A stretch of DNA of 13,947 nucleotides, from contig JAEWEJ010000199.1 in the NCBI GenBank assembly GCA_023389455.1, positions 1-13,947 of the forward strand, given 5' to 3'. Position numbers and translations under genes: made by a program. Origin of the DNA: Actinomycetes bacterium. Its GTDB lineage: Bacteria; Actinomycetota; Actinomycetes; Actinomycetales; Cellulomonadaceae. How positions within the stretch are numbered: the first letter of the stretch is position 1; each line of letters begins with the position of its first letter. A model generated the notes under the pieces. The model searched no databases. It saw nothing but the letters and a program-made list of their open reading frames with translations, and was not told the origin of the DNA. Positions 7,161 through 12,827 of this stretch are shown piece after piece.

Positions 7161-7319
7161 TCAGCGCCGGTGCAGCACCCGACCGAGGCGCCGACGCAGG
7201 CCCCCCGTGACGAGCGGGGCGCTCGGGGTGCGGGCCTCGCGGGCCCGGCGGTGCGCGGCGGCGGTCTCGAGGGCGCGCTCGCGGTTGCGGTAGTCGATGA
7301 GGCTGAGCTCGGGGTGCAC
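7161..7319 (-). CDS. Small basic hypothetical protein, 52 residues
   Basis: A short ORF with a convincing start: GTG 7319 preceded by GGTGGAG seven bases upstream. It begins MHPELSLIDYRNRERALETA, continues as a predicted amphipathic helix rich in Arg/Ala/Glu to about residue 30, and ends in a strongly basic tail (LRRRLGRVLHRR). No membrane segment, cysteine cluster or known fold is visible. I recall short actinobacterial hypothetical proteins with a similar start and an R/E-rich helix, but cannot name a family. Support comes from the ribosome-binding site, the strong hairpin just after its stop and the absence of any better gene here. It is divergent from the exonuclease gene over 264 bp. Function unknown; the basic tail could bind nucleic acid or membrane, which is speculation. 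Confidence 0.6.
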   Translation of the reverse strand: MHPELSLIDYRNRERALETAAAHRRAREARTPSAPLVTGGLRRRLGRVLHRR

Positions 7320-7383
7320 GTGGGGTCTCCACCTTCTGGTGTCCGCGAGGGTGCCGGGGTCGCCGACGTCCCTCGCCGTTGGT

Positions 7384-7402
7384 GGTGCCGGGTCCCGGCA
7401 CC
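7384..7402. promoter_or_regulatory. Perfect 19-bp palindrome in the divergent intergenic region
   Basis: GGTGCCGGG (7384-7392), one central base, CCCGGCACC (7394-7402). It lies between the divergent 52-residue gene and the exonuclease gene. It could be an operator for a dimeric regulator or a short hairpin in a leader. In the rest of this intergenic stretch I see only a weak TAACCT -10-like element at 7530-7535 toward the exonuclease. Confidence 0.45.
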
Positions 7403-7583
7403 GTCCCCCAGCATCGACACGTCTGGCTGCCGACGGAAGGGTGAACGTGCGGACGGGAGGGTGAGCCTGCGCACACTCCCTCTCCTGACGACCGCGCCCC
7501 GGCCGGCTCCCGGCCGGCGCGGCAGCGCCTAACCTGGGTCGGACGCGAGAAAGGACCCGGGCGGCACCCGCCGCCGGACCCCC

Positions 7584-8633
7584 ATGACGAAGACCCTCCT
7601 GGCCGTCGACGGCAACTCCCTGCTCCACCGCTCGTTCCACGCGCTGGCCGGCTCGCAGCTGCGCACCCGCGACGGGCAGGCCACGTGGGCGGTCAAGGGC
7701 GCGCTCTCGCAGATCCTCGGGGCGGTCGACCGGGTCGCTGCCGACGCCGTCGTCATCGGCTTCGACGACGCCGCGGGCAACGTCCGCAAGGTCGCGCACC
7801 CGCACTACAAGGCGCACCGCACCGAGAAGCCCGCGGACCTGGTCACGCAGCTCTCCCTCGCGGTCGACGTGCTCTGGTCGGCCGGGCTGCACGTCGTCAT
7901 CCCCGACGGGCTGGAGGCCGACGACGTCCTGGCGTCGGCCTCGGCCACCGCGACGGCCGCCGGCTGGCACACCGTGGTCTGCACGTCCGACCGGGACGCG
8001 TTCGCGCTGGTGGACGACTCGACGTCGGTGCTGCGGATCATCAACGGCGGCGTCGAGGCGTCCCCCGTGCTGACGCCGGAGCGGCTGCGGATCCTGCTCG
8101 GCATCGACGCCGGCCAGTATCGCCAGTACGCGGCGATGCGCGGGGACGCGTCCGACAACCTCACGGGCATCCGCGGGATCGGCGAGAAGACCGGGGTCGC
8201 CCTGCTCAACGCGTTCGGGACCGTCGAGGCCGCGTTCTGGGACGTCGACACCAACGGCGGTGCGCGCGTCGCGGAGGTGCTGGGCAAGGCGTGCGTCAAG
8301 AAGCTCGCGGACCCCGCCGGGCGCGCGGCGTTCTGGGAGAACGTCGAGCTGATGACGATGCGCACGGACCTGGACCTGGAGATGGACCTGACGGCGGCGT
8401 CCGGCCCCGGGCTGCTCCCGGTGGACCCACAGGGGTTGCACGAGGCGCTGGCCCGGGTCGAGCTCCACTCGCTGCAGTGGCTGGCCGCCCGCGTGCTGGC
8501 CGGTGCGGCGCAGGCGCCCGCCGAGGGGCCCGGTGCGGTCGTGGCACGCGCGCCGGAGCCGGTGCGGGTCCCCGTCGCCGTCACCGCGGGTGACGTCGAC
8601 GTCGAGGACCCGGACGACCTGACGCTCTTCTGA
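7584..8633 (+). CDS. Standalone 5'-3' exonuclease (PolA N-terminal / FEN-like)
   Basis: A 349-residue metal-dependent nuclease related to the 5' nuclease domain of DNA polymerase I, acting on DNA flaps or RNA primers. Acidic metal-ligand motifs: LAVDGNSLLHRSFHAL (Asp9), GFDD (Asp61/62), LEADD (Glu111, Asp113, Asp114), TSDRD (Asp136, Asp138), GDASDN (Asp188, Asp191), and the helix-hairpin-helix GIRGIGEKT (195-203). HYKAHRTEKP (74-83) is the arch/basic region. There is no polymerase domain. After about residue 305 comes an Ala/Pro linker ending in an acidic tail, DPDDLTLF. ATG 7584 fits the family N-terminus, but the nearest Shine-Dalgarno-like AAAGGA (about 7550) is 29 bases away with a small hairpin (7560-7572) between, so initiation signals are poor. 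It is transcribed alone, convergent with the VOC gene. A role in primer removal or repair is from family knowledge. Confidence 0.92.
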   Translation: MTKTLLAVDGNSLLHRSFHALAGSQLRTRDGQATWAVKGALSQILGAVDRVAADAVVIGFDDAAGNVRKVAHPHYKAHRTEKPADLVTQLSLAVDVLWSAGLHVVIPDGLEADDVLASASATATAAGWHTVVCTSDRDAFALVDDSTSVLRIINGGVEASPVLTPERLRILLGIDAGQYRQYAAMRGDASDNLTGIRGIGEKTGVALLNAFGTVEAAFWDVDTNGGARVAEVLGKACVKKLADPAGRAAFWENVELMTMRTDLDLEMDLTAASGPGLLPVDPQGLHEALARVELHSLQWLAARVLAGAAQAPAEGPGAVVARAPEPVRVPVAVTAGDVDVEDPDDLTLF

Positions 8634-8666
8634 CGGACGGACCTCTGACGGGCGAGCTCCTGACGG
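8630..8666 (+). repeat. Three CTGACGG repeats at 15-bp spacing over the exonuclease stop codon
   Basis: CTGACGG starts at 8630, 8645 and 8660, exactly 15 bp apart, with partly conserved bases between. The first copy contains the stop codon of the exonuclease. Because the period is five codons, each copy places a TGA in the same frame. This looks like a small tandem duplication of the gene end. Confidence 0.6.
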
Positions 8667-8675
8667 GCGGCGGGA

Positions 8676-9047
8676 TCACGGCCGCGGCGGGAGCTGCTGC
8701 ACCGCCCACCGGTTGCCGTCGGGGTCGGTGAACCCCGTGAACCGTCCCCACGCGAGGTCCTCCACGGGCGGGGCGTCCACCCCGTGCGCGACGAGGTCCG
8801 CGTACGCCACGTCCGCGTCGTCCACGACGACCTGCAACCCCTGGACCGACCCCGGCGCCGCGTCCGTGAGGCCCTCGCCGAACGCGATCGAGCAGGCCGA
8901 CCCCGTCGGGGTGAGCTGGACGAACCTCAGGCCGTCGCTCACCCGCTGGTCGTGGTCGACCACGAAGCCGACCTGCTCCGCGTAGAACGCCTTGGCCCGG
9001 TCCACGTCGCTCACCGGGAGGATCACCAGCTCCAGCCTGCACTCCAT
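8676..9047 (-). CDS. VOC-superfamily (glyoxalase/bleomycin-resistance-like) protein
   Basis: A 123-residue protein of one vicinal-oxygen-chelate module pair. It starts MECRLELVILPVSDVDRAKA, the usual first strand plus helix (xxLPVSDVDRAKAFY). The second half contains LQVVVDDADVAYADLVAHGV (71-90) and the closing motif FTDPDGNRWAVQQL (106-119). ATG 9047 has AGGGGG upstream with 7-base spacing; the longer in-frame ATGs upstream give a Gly/Pro-rich extension not expected in the family and were not used. The set of His/Glu metal ligands of glyoxalase I is not evident (the last strand has Gln where Glu is usual), so no enzyme activity can be assigned. It converges on the exonuclease gene and lies 112 bases downstream of the DeoR gene, probably its own unit. 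Confidence 0.85.
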   Translation of the reverse strand: MECRLELVILPVSDVDRAKAFYAEQVGFVVDHDQRVSDGLRFVQLTPTGSACSIAFGEGLTDAAPGSVQGLQVVVDDADVAYADLVAHGVDAPPVEDLAWGRFTGFTDPDGNRWAVQQLPPRP

Positions 9048-9075
9048 CGTCGACCCCCTGCAGCCGTGCCGCCGA

Positions 9076-9137
9076 CCGGACGCCGGCGGCGGTCCGGCCA
9101 TCGTCCCGCCACCCACCGACAGGGACCGACGGGTGGC
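9076..9137 (-). terminator. Two hairpins after the DeoR-family gene
   Basis: In the 112-base gap downstream of the regulator, GCCACCC (9108-9114) pairs with GGGTGGC (9131-9137), and CCGGAC (9076-9081) pairs with GTCCGG (9092-9097). Loops are 16 and 10 bases, so neither is a strong terminator. They are the best candidates for ending the DeoR transcript before the VOC gene. Confidence 0.3.
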
Positions 9138-9159
9138 CACCGGCGCGAGGGACGGGCGC

Positions 9160-9927
9160 TCAGCCCGCCTCGGGGGTCGCGCGGATCAGGGGGATCGGGA
9201 AGCGCGCCGCGCGGATGGGGTCGAGGGTGGCGTCGGTGATGCCGGCGGTGAAGTCCTCGAACCCGAAGACGCGGAACAGCGCCTCACGGCCGAACTTCGA
9301 GCTGTCGGCGACGAAGAACGCCTCCGACGCGATCGACCGCATCTTGCGCTTGAGCTCGATGGAGTAGCTGGTGCTGGCGTAGATCCCGTCGTCCATGACG
9401 GTGCCGGCACCGAAGACGGCGACGTTGACCCGCAGGTGCTCGACCTGCTGCACGGACGTCGGCCCCCACATGGACGTGTGGGTCGGCAGCAGCTCACCCC
9501 CGATGAACACGAGGTTGATCTGCGGCTTGCCCGCGATCTCGAGCCCGACGAGCAGGTCGTGGGTGACGACCGTGAGCCGGGCGTGGTCGAGGTGCCGCGC
9601 GACCTCCAGGCAGGTGGAGCCGCCGTCGAGCAGCACGGTCTGGCCCTCGAGGATCCGCTCGGCCATCGCGGCACCGATCGCGCGCTTCTCCGCCAGGTGC
9701 GGGTCGGCCGGCGGTGCGTGGCGGGTGGGCGTCGCGTCCGCGGCGGGGGTCGTCCGCGCGGGTGCGGCGGCGCCGCCGTGGGTGCGGACGACCGCGCCGT
9801 CGGCAGCGAGCCGGTCCAGGTCGCGCCGGATGGTCGAGCTGTCGACGGAGAAGCGCGCGGCGAGCGCGGCCACGCTCTGGAACCCCTGCTGGGCCACGAG
9901 CGCGGCGATGTCCTGGCGGCGCGTCAT
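9160..9927 (-). CDS. DeoR/GlpR-family transcriptional repressor
   Basis: A 255-residue regulator. An N-terminal DeoR winged helix-turn-helix spans residues 2-53 (QSVAALAARFSVDSSTIRRD, 17-36, then LAADGAVVRTHGGA, 40-53). An Ala/Pro/Thr-rich linker (54-76) leads to the sugar-phosphate-type effector domain with EKRAIGAAMAERI (80-92), LDGGSTCLEVARHL (100-113), VVTHDLL (120-126), FIGGELLP (141-148) and FVADSSKFG (205-213). Known members sense phosphorylated sugars or related metabolites; the effector here is unknown. ATG 9927 gives the normal family length; the upstream in-frame ATG would run into the divergent gene and adds an Arg-rich segment, so it was rejected. It is divergent from a Rid-family gene over 61 bp, so it probably controls that gene and itself. 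Confidence 0.9.
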   Translation of the reverse strand: MTRRQDIAALVAQQGFQSVAALAARFSVDSSTIRRDLDRLAADGAVVRTHGGAAAPARTTPAADATPTRHAPPADPHLAEKRAIGAAMAERILEGQTVLLDGGSTCLEVARHLDHARLTVVTHDLLVGLEIAGKPQINLVFIGGELLPTHTSMWGPTSVQQVEHLRVNVAVFGAGTVMDDGIYASTSYSIELKRKMRSIASEAFFVADSSKFGREALFRVFGFEDFTAGITDATLDPIRAARFPIPLIRATPEAG

Positions 9928-9940
9928 GGCTCGTCGTTCC

Positions 9941-9966
9941 CGGCGCAGCGATCCCCCGAGGCGCCG
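9941..9966. promoter_or_regulatory. Candidate operator between the DeoR and Rid-family genes
   Basis: The 61-bp divergent region (9928-9988) contains CGGCGC (9941-9946), 14 bases, GCGCCG (9961-9966). A second inverted pair, TCGTTCC (9934-9940) and GGAACGA (9979-9985), coincides with the ribosome-binding regions of the two genes. No convincing -35/-10 pair was found. Operator status is inference from the repressor next door. Confidence 0.35.
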
Positions 9967-9988
9967 AGCACGACGTGAGGAACGAACG

Positions 9989-10390
9989 ATGACACAGCGT
10001 GAACTGGTGGCTCCGGACGAGATGATGCACCTCGTCGAGCGCTTCAACTACTCCCCCGCCGTCAAGGTCGGGAACCTGCTCTTCGCCGCCGGCCAGGTCG
10101 GGCGCGACGCCGACATGAACGTCATCGACTCGAGCCTCGAGGACCACATCGTGGCCGCGTGGGAGAACGTCGGCAAGGTGCTCGCCGCCGCCGGTGCCTC
10201 GTACGAGGACATCGTCGAGATGACGACCTTCCACGTCGACCTCCAGGAGCAGCTGCCGCTGTTCCTCGAGATCAAGGACCGCTACATCCCCCGCACGGCC
10301 GTGCCGCCGGCGTGGACCGCGATCGGCATCACCGAGCTGACGTTCCCCAAGCAGCTCGTGGAGATCAAGGTCGTCGCGCTCGTCCCCTGA
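9989..10390 (+). CDS. Rid-family (YjgF/YER057c/UK114) protein without the RidA arginine
   Basis: A 133-residue protein of the Rid superfamily of small trimeric proteins, whose RidA members hydrolyse reactive enamine/imine intermediates. Family features: YSPAVKVGNLLFAAGQVGRD (21-40), the helix EDHIVAAWENVGKVLAAAGA (51-70), DIVEMTTFHVDLQ (74-86), and the C-terminal PPAWTAIGITELTFPKQLVEI (106-126). In RidA the motif is PARS with a catalytic Arg; here it reads PAWT with Trp109 in that place, although Glu126 of the last strand is kept. It is therefore probably not an imine deaminase and belongs to another Rid subgroup. ATG 9989 has GAGGA seven bases upstream. It is a single gene ending at a strong terminator hairpin and divergent from a DeoR repressor that likely controls it. 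Confidence 0.88.
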   Translation: MTQRELVAPDEMMHLVERFNYSPAVKVGNLLFAAGQVGRDADMNVIDSSLEDHIVAAWENVGKVLAAAGASYEDIVEMTTFHVDLQEQLPLFLEIKDRYIPRTAVPPAWTAIGITELTFPKQLVEIKVVALVP

Positions 10391-10409
10391 GCGTCCGCGC
10401 ACCGCAGCC

Positions 10410-10440
10410 GAGCCCGACCGGACGTGCGCCGGTCGGGCTC
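10410..10440. terminator. Strong bidirectional terminator between Rid and TetR genes
   Basis: Perfect 12-bp arms GAGCCCGACCGG (10410-10421) and CCGGTCGGGCTC (10429-10440) around a 7-base loop. It lies 19 bases after the Rid gene stop. Its right arm contains two bases of the TetR stop codon (10439-10441). It can serve both convergent genes. No U-tract is present. Confidence 0.8.
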
Positions 10441-11200
10441 AGCCGTGCACGGGGCCGGGCACGGGGCGGTGGGGCACCGGGTGGTCGGGCACGGGGTCGT
10501 GGGGCGCCGCCGGGGACGGCACGCCCTCTCCCGCAGCGTCGCCCGTGAAGTGGTCGACCAGCCCGTCGCGCACCTGCTCGTACAGCGAGCGGACCGTGAC
10601 CGTCCCGCCGCGCTCGGCGCGACGCGCCCACTCGTCGAACGCCAGCCGCACCGCGGTGCCGATCGCGGTGACGACGGTGCGGGCCCGCAGCTCGTCGGGG
10701 TGGTCGGCGGCGCGCAGCACGATCGTGGTGAGCTCCTGCACCTGCTCGGCGTCGCGGGCGAGGGCACGGGCGAGCAGGTCCGGGTCGGCGAGGACGAGGC
10801 GACGCACCCGCAGCACGCGGGCGTGGCTCTCGGGCGGCTCGGCGTCGAAGGCGTCGATGTGCGCGAGGTGCGCCTGCTCGATCGCACGGACGACGGCGGG
10901 TGCCGTCTGCTCGACGGCGCGCACGTTCGCGACCAGCCGCTCCATCGAGTCGTCGTCGACGAACAGCGCGTTCTCCTTCGTCCCCGCGTGGCGGTAGAAG
11001 GTGCGCGGGGCGATGCCGGCGGCCTCGGCGATCGCCTCGACGGCCGTGGCGTGGACCCCGTCGCGCTCGAAGAGGTCGAGCGCGGCGTCGGCGATGGCGC
11101 GGCGCGTCTCACGACGGCGGTGCTCGCGCAGGCCGCAGTCGGCGTCCGGGCCGTCGTCGACGACGTGCGGGCCGCGCTGCCGGTCGTCGGGGTCGGGCAT
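10439..11200 (-). CDS. TetR-family transcriptional repressor
   Basis: A 253-residue regulator. A polar, Asp-rich extension (1-27) precedes the TetR DNA-binding domain: RRETRRAIADAALDLFERDG (29-48), HATAVEAIAEAAGIAPRTFY (50-69) with the helix-turn-helix at about 51-70, and RHAGTKENALF (70-80). The ligand domain (about 85-215) has no recognisable family signature. The tail from about 229 is Pro/His-rich with a short repeat. ATG 11200 has GGGAGG at 8-base spacing. It is divergent from an MFS exporter over 129 bp containing a perfect palindrome, the standard arrangement for a drug-efflux repressor that also regulates itself. The inducing compound cannot be told. Confidence 0.92.
   Translation of the reverse strand: MPDPDDRQRGPHVVDDGPDADCGLREHRRRETRRAIADAALDLFERDGVHATAVEAIAEAAGIAPRTFYRHAGTKENALFVDDDSMERLVANVRAVEQTAPAVVRAIEQAHLAHIDAFDAEPPESHARVLRVRRLVLADPDLLARALARDAEQVQELTTIVLRAADHPDELRARTVVTAIGTAVRLAFDEWARRAERGGTVTVRSLYEQVRDGLVDHFTGDAAGEGVPSPAAPHDPVPDHPVPHRPVPGPVHG
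10456..10505 (-). repeat. 30-bp-period repeat encoding the Pro/His tail of the TetR protein
   Basis: The 20-base stretches 10456-10475 and 10486-10505 differ at two positions and are 30 bp (10 codons) apart. They encode the low-complexity tail PHDPVPDHPVPHRPVPGPVH. The length probably varies between strains. Confidence 0.6.
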
Positions 11201-11230
11201 GCGCCCATCCTCCCACCGTGCGGAGATTTG

Positions 11231-11251
11231 TGGCAGTCACTGCCATATACT
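11231..11251 (+). promoter_or_regulatory. TetR operator overlapping the MFS exporter promoter
   Basis: A perfect 15-bp palindrome TGGCAGT-C-ACTGCCA spans 11231-11245, directly followed by a near-consensus -10 box TATACT (11246-11251). This stretch is conspicuously AT-richer than its surroundings. No good -35 hexamer is seen at 17 bp, where GAGATT is found. Transcription would start near 11258, leaving a leader of about 72 bases. A dimer bound here would block the promoter. That the divergent TetR protein binds it is inferred. Confidence 0.75.
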
Positions 11252-11267
11252 CGGCGGCCGGACACGC

Positions 11268-11295
11268 GCGACTCCCCCGCGACTCCCCCCGCGAC
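11268..11295 (+). repeat. Short tandem repeat in the MFS leader
   Basis: GCGACTCCCCC (11268-11278) is followed by GCGACTCCCCCC (11279-11290) and a partial third copy, GCGAC (11291-11295). It lies in the predicted 5' leader of the exporter. No pairing partner or function was identified. Confidence 0.4.
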
Positions 11296-11329
11296 GCGGT
11301 CCGCCCACCCCCCTGACAGAGAGCCCGTG

Positions 11330-12805
11330 ATGACGCTCGAGCACGACCGCACCGCACCGCCCGCTCCCGGCGAGGCGATGGCACCCGGTACCCGCCCCGT
11401 GATCGCGCTGCTCGTGGCGTCCGCGTTCGTCGTGATCCTCAACGAGACGATCATGGGCGTCGCGCTGCCCCGCCTCATGGTCGACCTCGACGTCACCGCC
11501 GCGACCGCGCAGTGGCTGACCACCGGCTTCCTGCTGACCATGGCGATCGTCATCCCGTGCACCGGCTACCTGCTGGCCCGGTTCCCGGTGCGGAGCCTGT
11601 TCTTCACGGCGATGTCGCTGTTCTCCGCCGGCACCCTCCTGGCGGCGCTCGCCCCCGGATTCGAGGTGCTGCTCGCCGGGCGCGTGGTCCAGGCGTCGGG
11701 CACCGCGATCATGCTGCCGCTGCTGTTCACCACCGTGCTCAACGTCGTCCCCGCCACGCACCGGGGCCGCATGATGGGCGTCATCTCGATCGTCATCGCC
11801 GTCGCCCCGGCGATCGGCCCGACGGCGTCCGGCGCCATCCTGTCCGCGCTGGACTGGCGCTGGATGTTCTGGATCGTGCTGCCCATCGCGCTGCTCGCCC
11901 TGGCGCTCGGTGCCGTGTGGGTGCGCAACGTCACCGAGACCTCGGCGGCGACGTTCGACCCGCTCTCCGCCCTGCTCGCCGCGGCCGGGTTCGGCGGCCT
12001 CATCTACGGTCTCAGCCTCGTCGGGGAGTCGGCCTCGGGGCACGCACCCGTGGCGCCCGGGATCCCGGTCGCGGTCGGCGTCGTCGGGCTCGCCGTGTTC
12101 GTGCGGCGTCAGCTGACGCTGCAGCGCACGGACGCCGCGTTCCTCGACCTGCGCACCTTCGCGTCCCGCTCCTTCAGCCTCGCCGTCGTGCTCGTCGTCG
12201 TCGTGATGTCCGCGCTGTTCGGCTCGCTCATCCTGCTGCCGCTGTACCTGCAGCAGGCGCTCGCGCTCGACACCCTGACCGTCGGGCTGATGATGCTGCC
12301 CGGCGGCGTCCTCATGGGCGTCATCGCACCCGTGGTCGGGGCGCTGTTCGACCGCCACGGGCCGCGGCCGCTGGTCCTGCCCGGCATGGTCGTCGCCGCG
12401 GCCGCGCTGTGGGGCATGACGACGTTCGGCATGGACACGGCGATCTGGTGGATCGTGGCCGTGCACATGACCCTCAACCTGGGGCTCGGCTTCGTCTTCA
12501 CCCCGCTGCTGACCTCGGCGCTCGGGTCGCTGCCGCGCGCCCTGTACTCCCACGGGAGCGCGATCACCAGCACCCTGCAGCAGGTCGCCGGGGCCGCCGG
12601 CACCGCGCTGTTCGTCACGCTCATGTCCGTCGGGGCCGCCGGTGCGGCCGATGCGGGCGCCGCACCCGCCGAGGCGATGGCGGCGGGCGTGCACCGCGCG
12701 TTCGTCGTCGGCGCTGTGATCGCCAGCGTGGCCGTCGTCCTCACGCTGTTCGTGCGCAGGCCCGCGGAGGCCGAGGCGGAGTCACCGGTGCACGTCGGGC
12801 ACTAG
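11330..12805 (+). CDS. MFS multidrug efflux transporter, DHA2 (EmrB/QacA) type
   Basis: A 491-residue proton-driven exporter with 13-14 hydrophobic helices. Family marks: LNETIMGVALPRLMVDLDV (37-55) with the acidic residue of helix 1, QWLTTGFLLTMAI (61-73), a motif-A-like loop GYLLARFPVRSLF (79-91), RVVQASGTAIMLPLLFT (118-134), the antiporter motif C region IAVAPAIGPTASGAIL (156-171), LDWRWMFWIVLPI (174-186), and LQQVAGAAGTALF (416-428). It resembles LmrB/EmrB-like drug exporters, but the substrate cannot be assigned. ATG 11330 is chosen, with GAGAG upstream; an in-frame GTG at 11327 adds one residue and cannot be excluded. It is divergent from a TetR repressor with an operator at its -10 box, so it is probably induced by its substrate. 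It ends 22 bases from the convergent siderophore-interacting gene, with no clear terminator between. Confidence 0.93.
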   Translation: MTLEHDRTAPPAPGEAMAPGTRPVIALLVASAFVVILNETIMGVALPRLMVDLDVTAATAQWLTTGFLLTMAIVIPCTGYLLARFPVRSLFFTAMSLFSAGTLLAALAPGFEVLLAGRVVQASGTAIMLPLLFTTVLNVVPATHRGRMMGVISIVIAVAPAIGPTASGAILSALDWRWMFWIVLPIALLALALGAVWVRNVTETSAATFDPLSALLAAAGFGGLIYGLSLVGESASGHAPVAPGIPVAVGVVGLAVFVRRQLTLQRTDAAFLDLRTFASRSFSLAVVLVVVVMSALFGSLILLPLYLQQALALDTLTVGLMMLPGGVLMGVIAPVVGALFDRHGPRPLVLPGMVVAAAALWGMTTFGMDTAIWWIVAVHMTLNLGLGFVFTPLLTSALGSLPRALYSHGSAITSTLQQVAGAAGTALFVTLMSVGAAGAADAGAAPAEAMAAGVHRAFVVGAVIASVAVVLTLFVRRPAEAEAESPVHVGH

Positions 12806-12827
12806 CCCGCCCGACCGCACCCAGGCG

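Noticed and set aside
6050..7474. Extended 474-residue version of the SBF-like transporter
   Set aside because: The upstream part is Pro/Arg/Ser-rich and antisense or intergenic in character; it overlaps the small gene and the terminator hairpin. ATG 7033 matches the family N-terminus.
7161..8468. A 435-codon minus-strand frame opposite the exonuclease
   Set aside because: It is antisense to the exonuclease, whose catalytic motifs are intact. Only its last 52 codons, with their own GTG and ribosome-binding site, look like a gene.
9048..9140. N-terminal extension of the VOC protein to ATG 9140
   Set aside because: The extension is Gly/Pro/Arg-rich with no similarity to the family, and ATG 9047 has a good AGGGGG ribosome-binding site.
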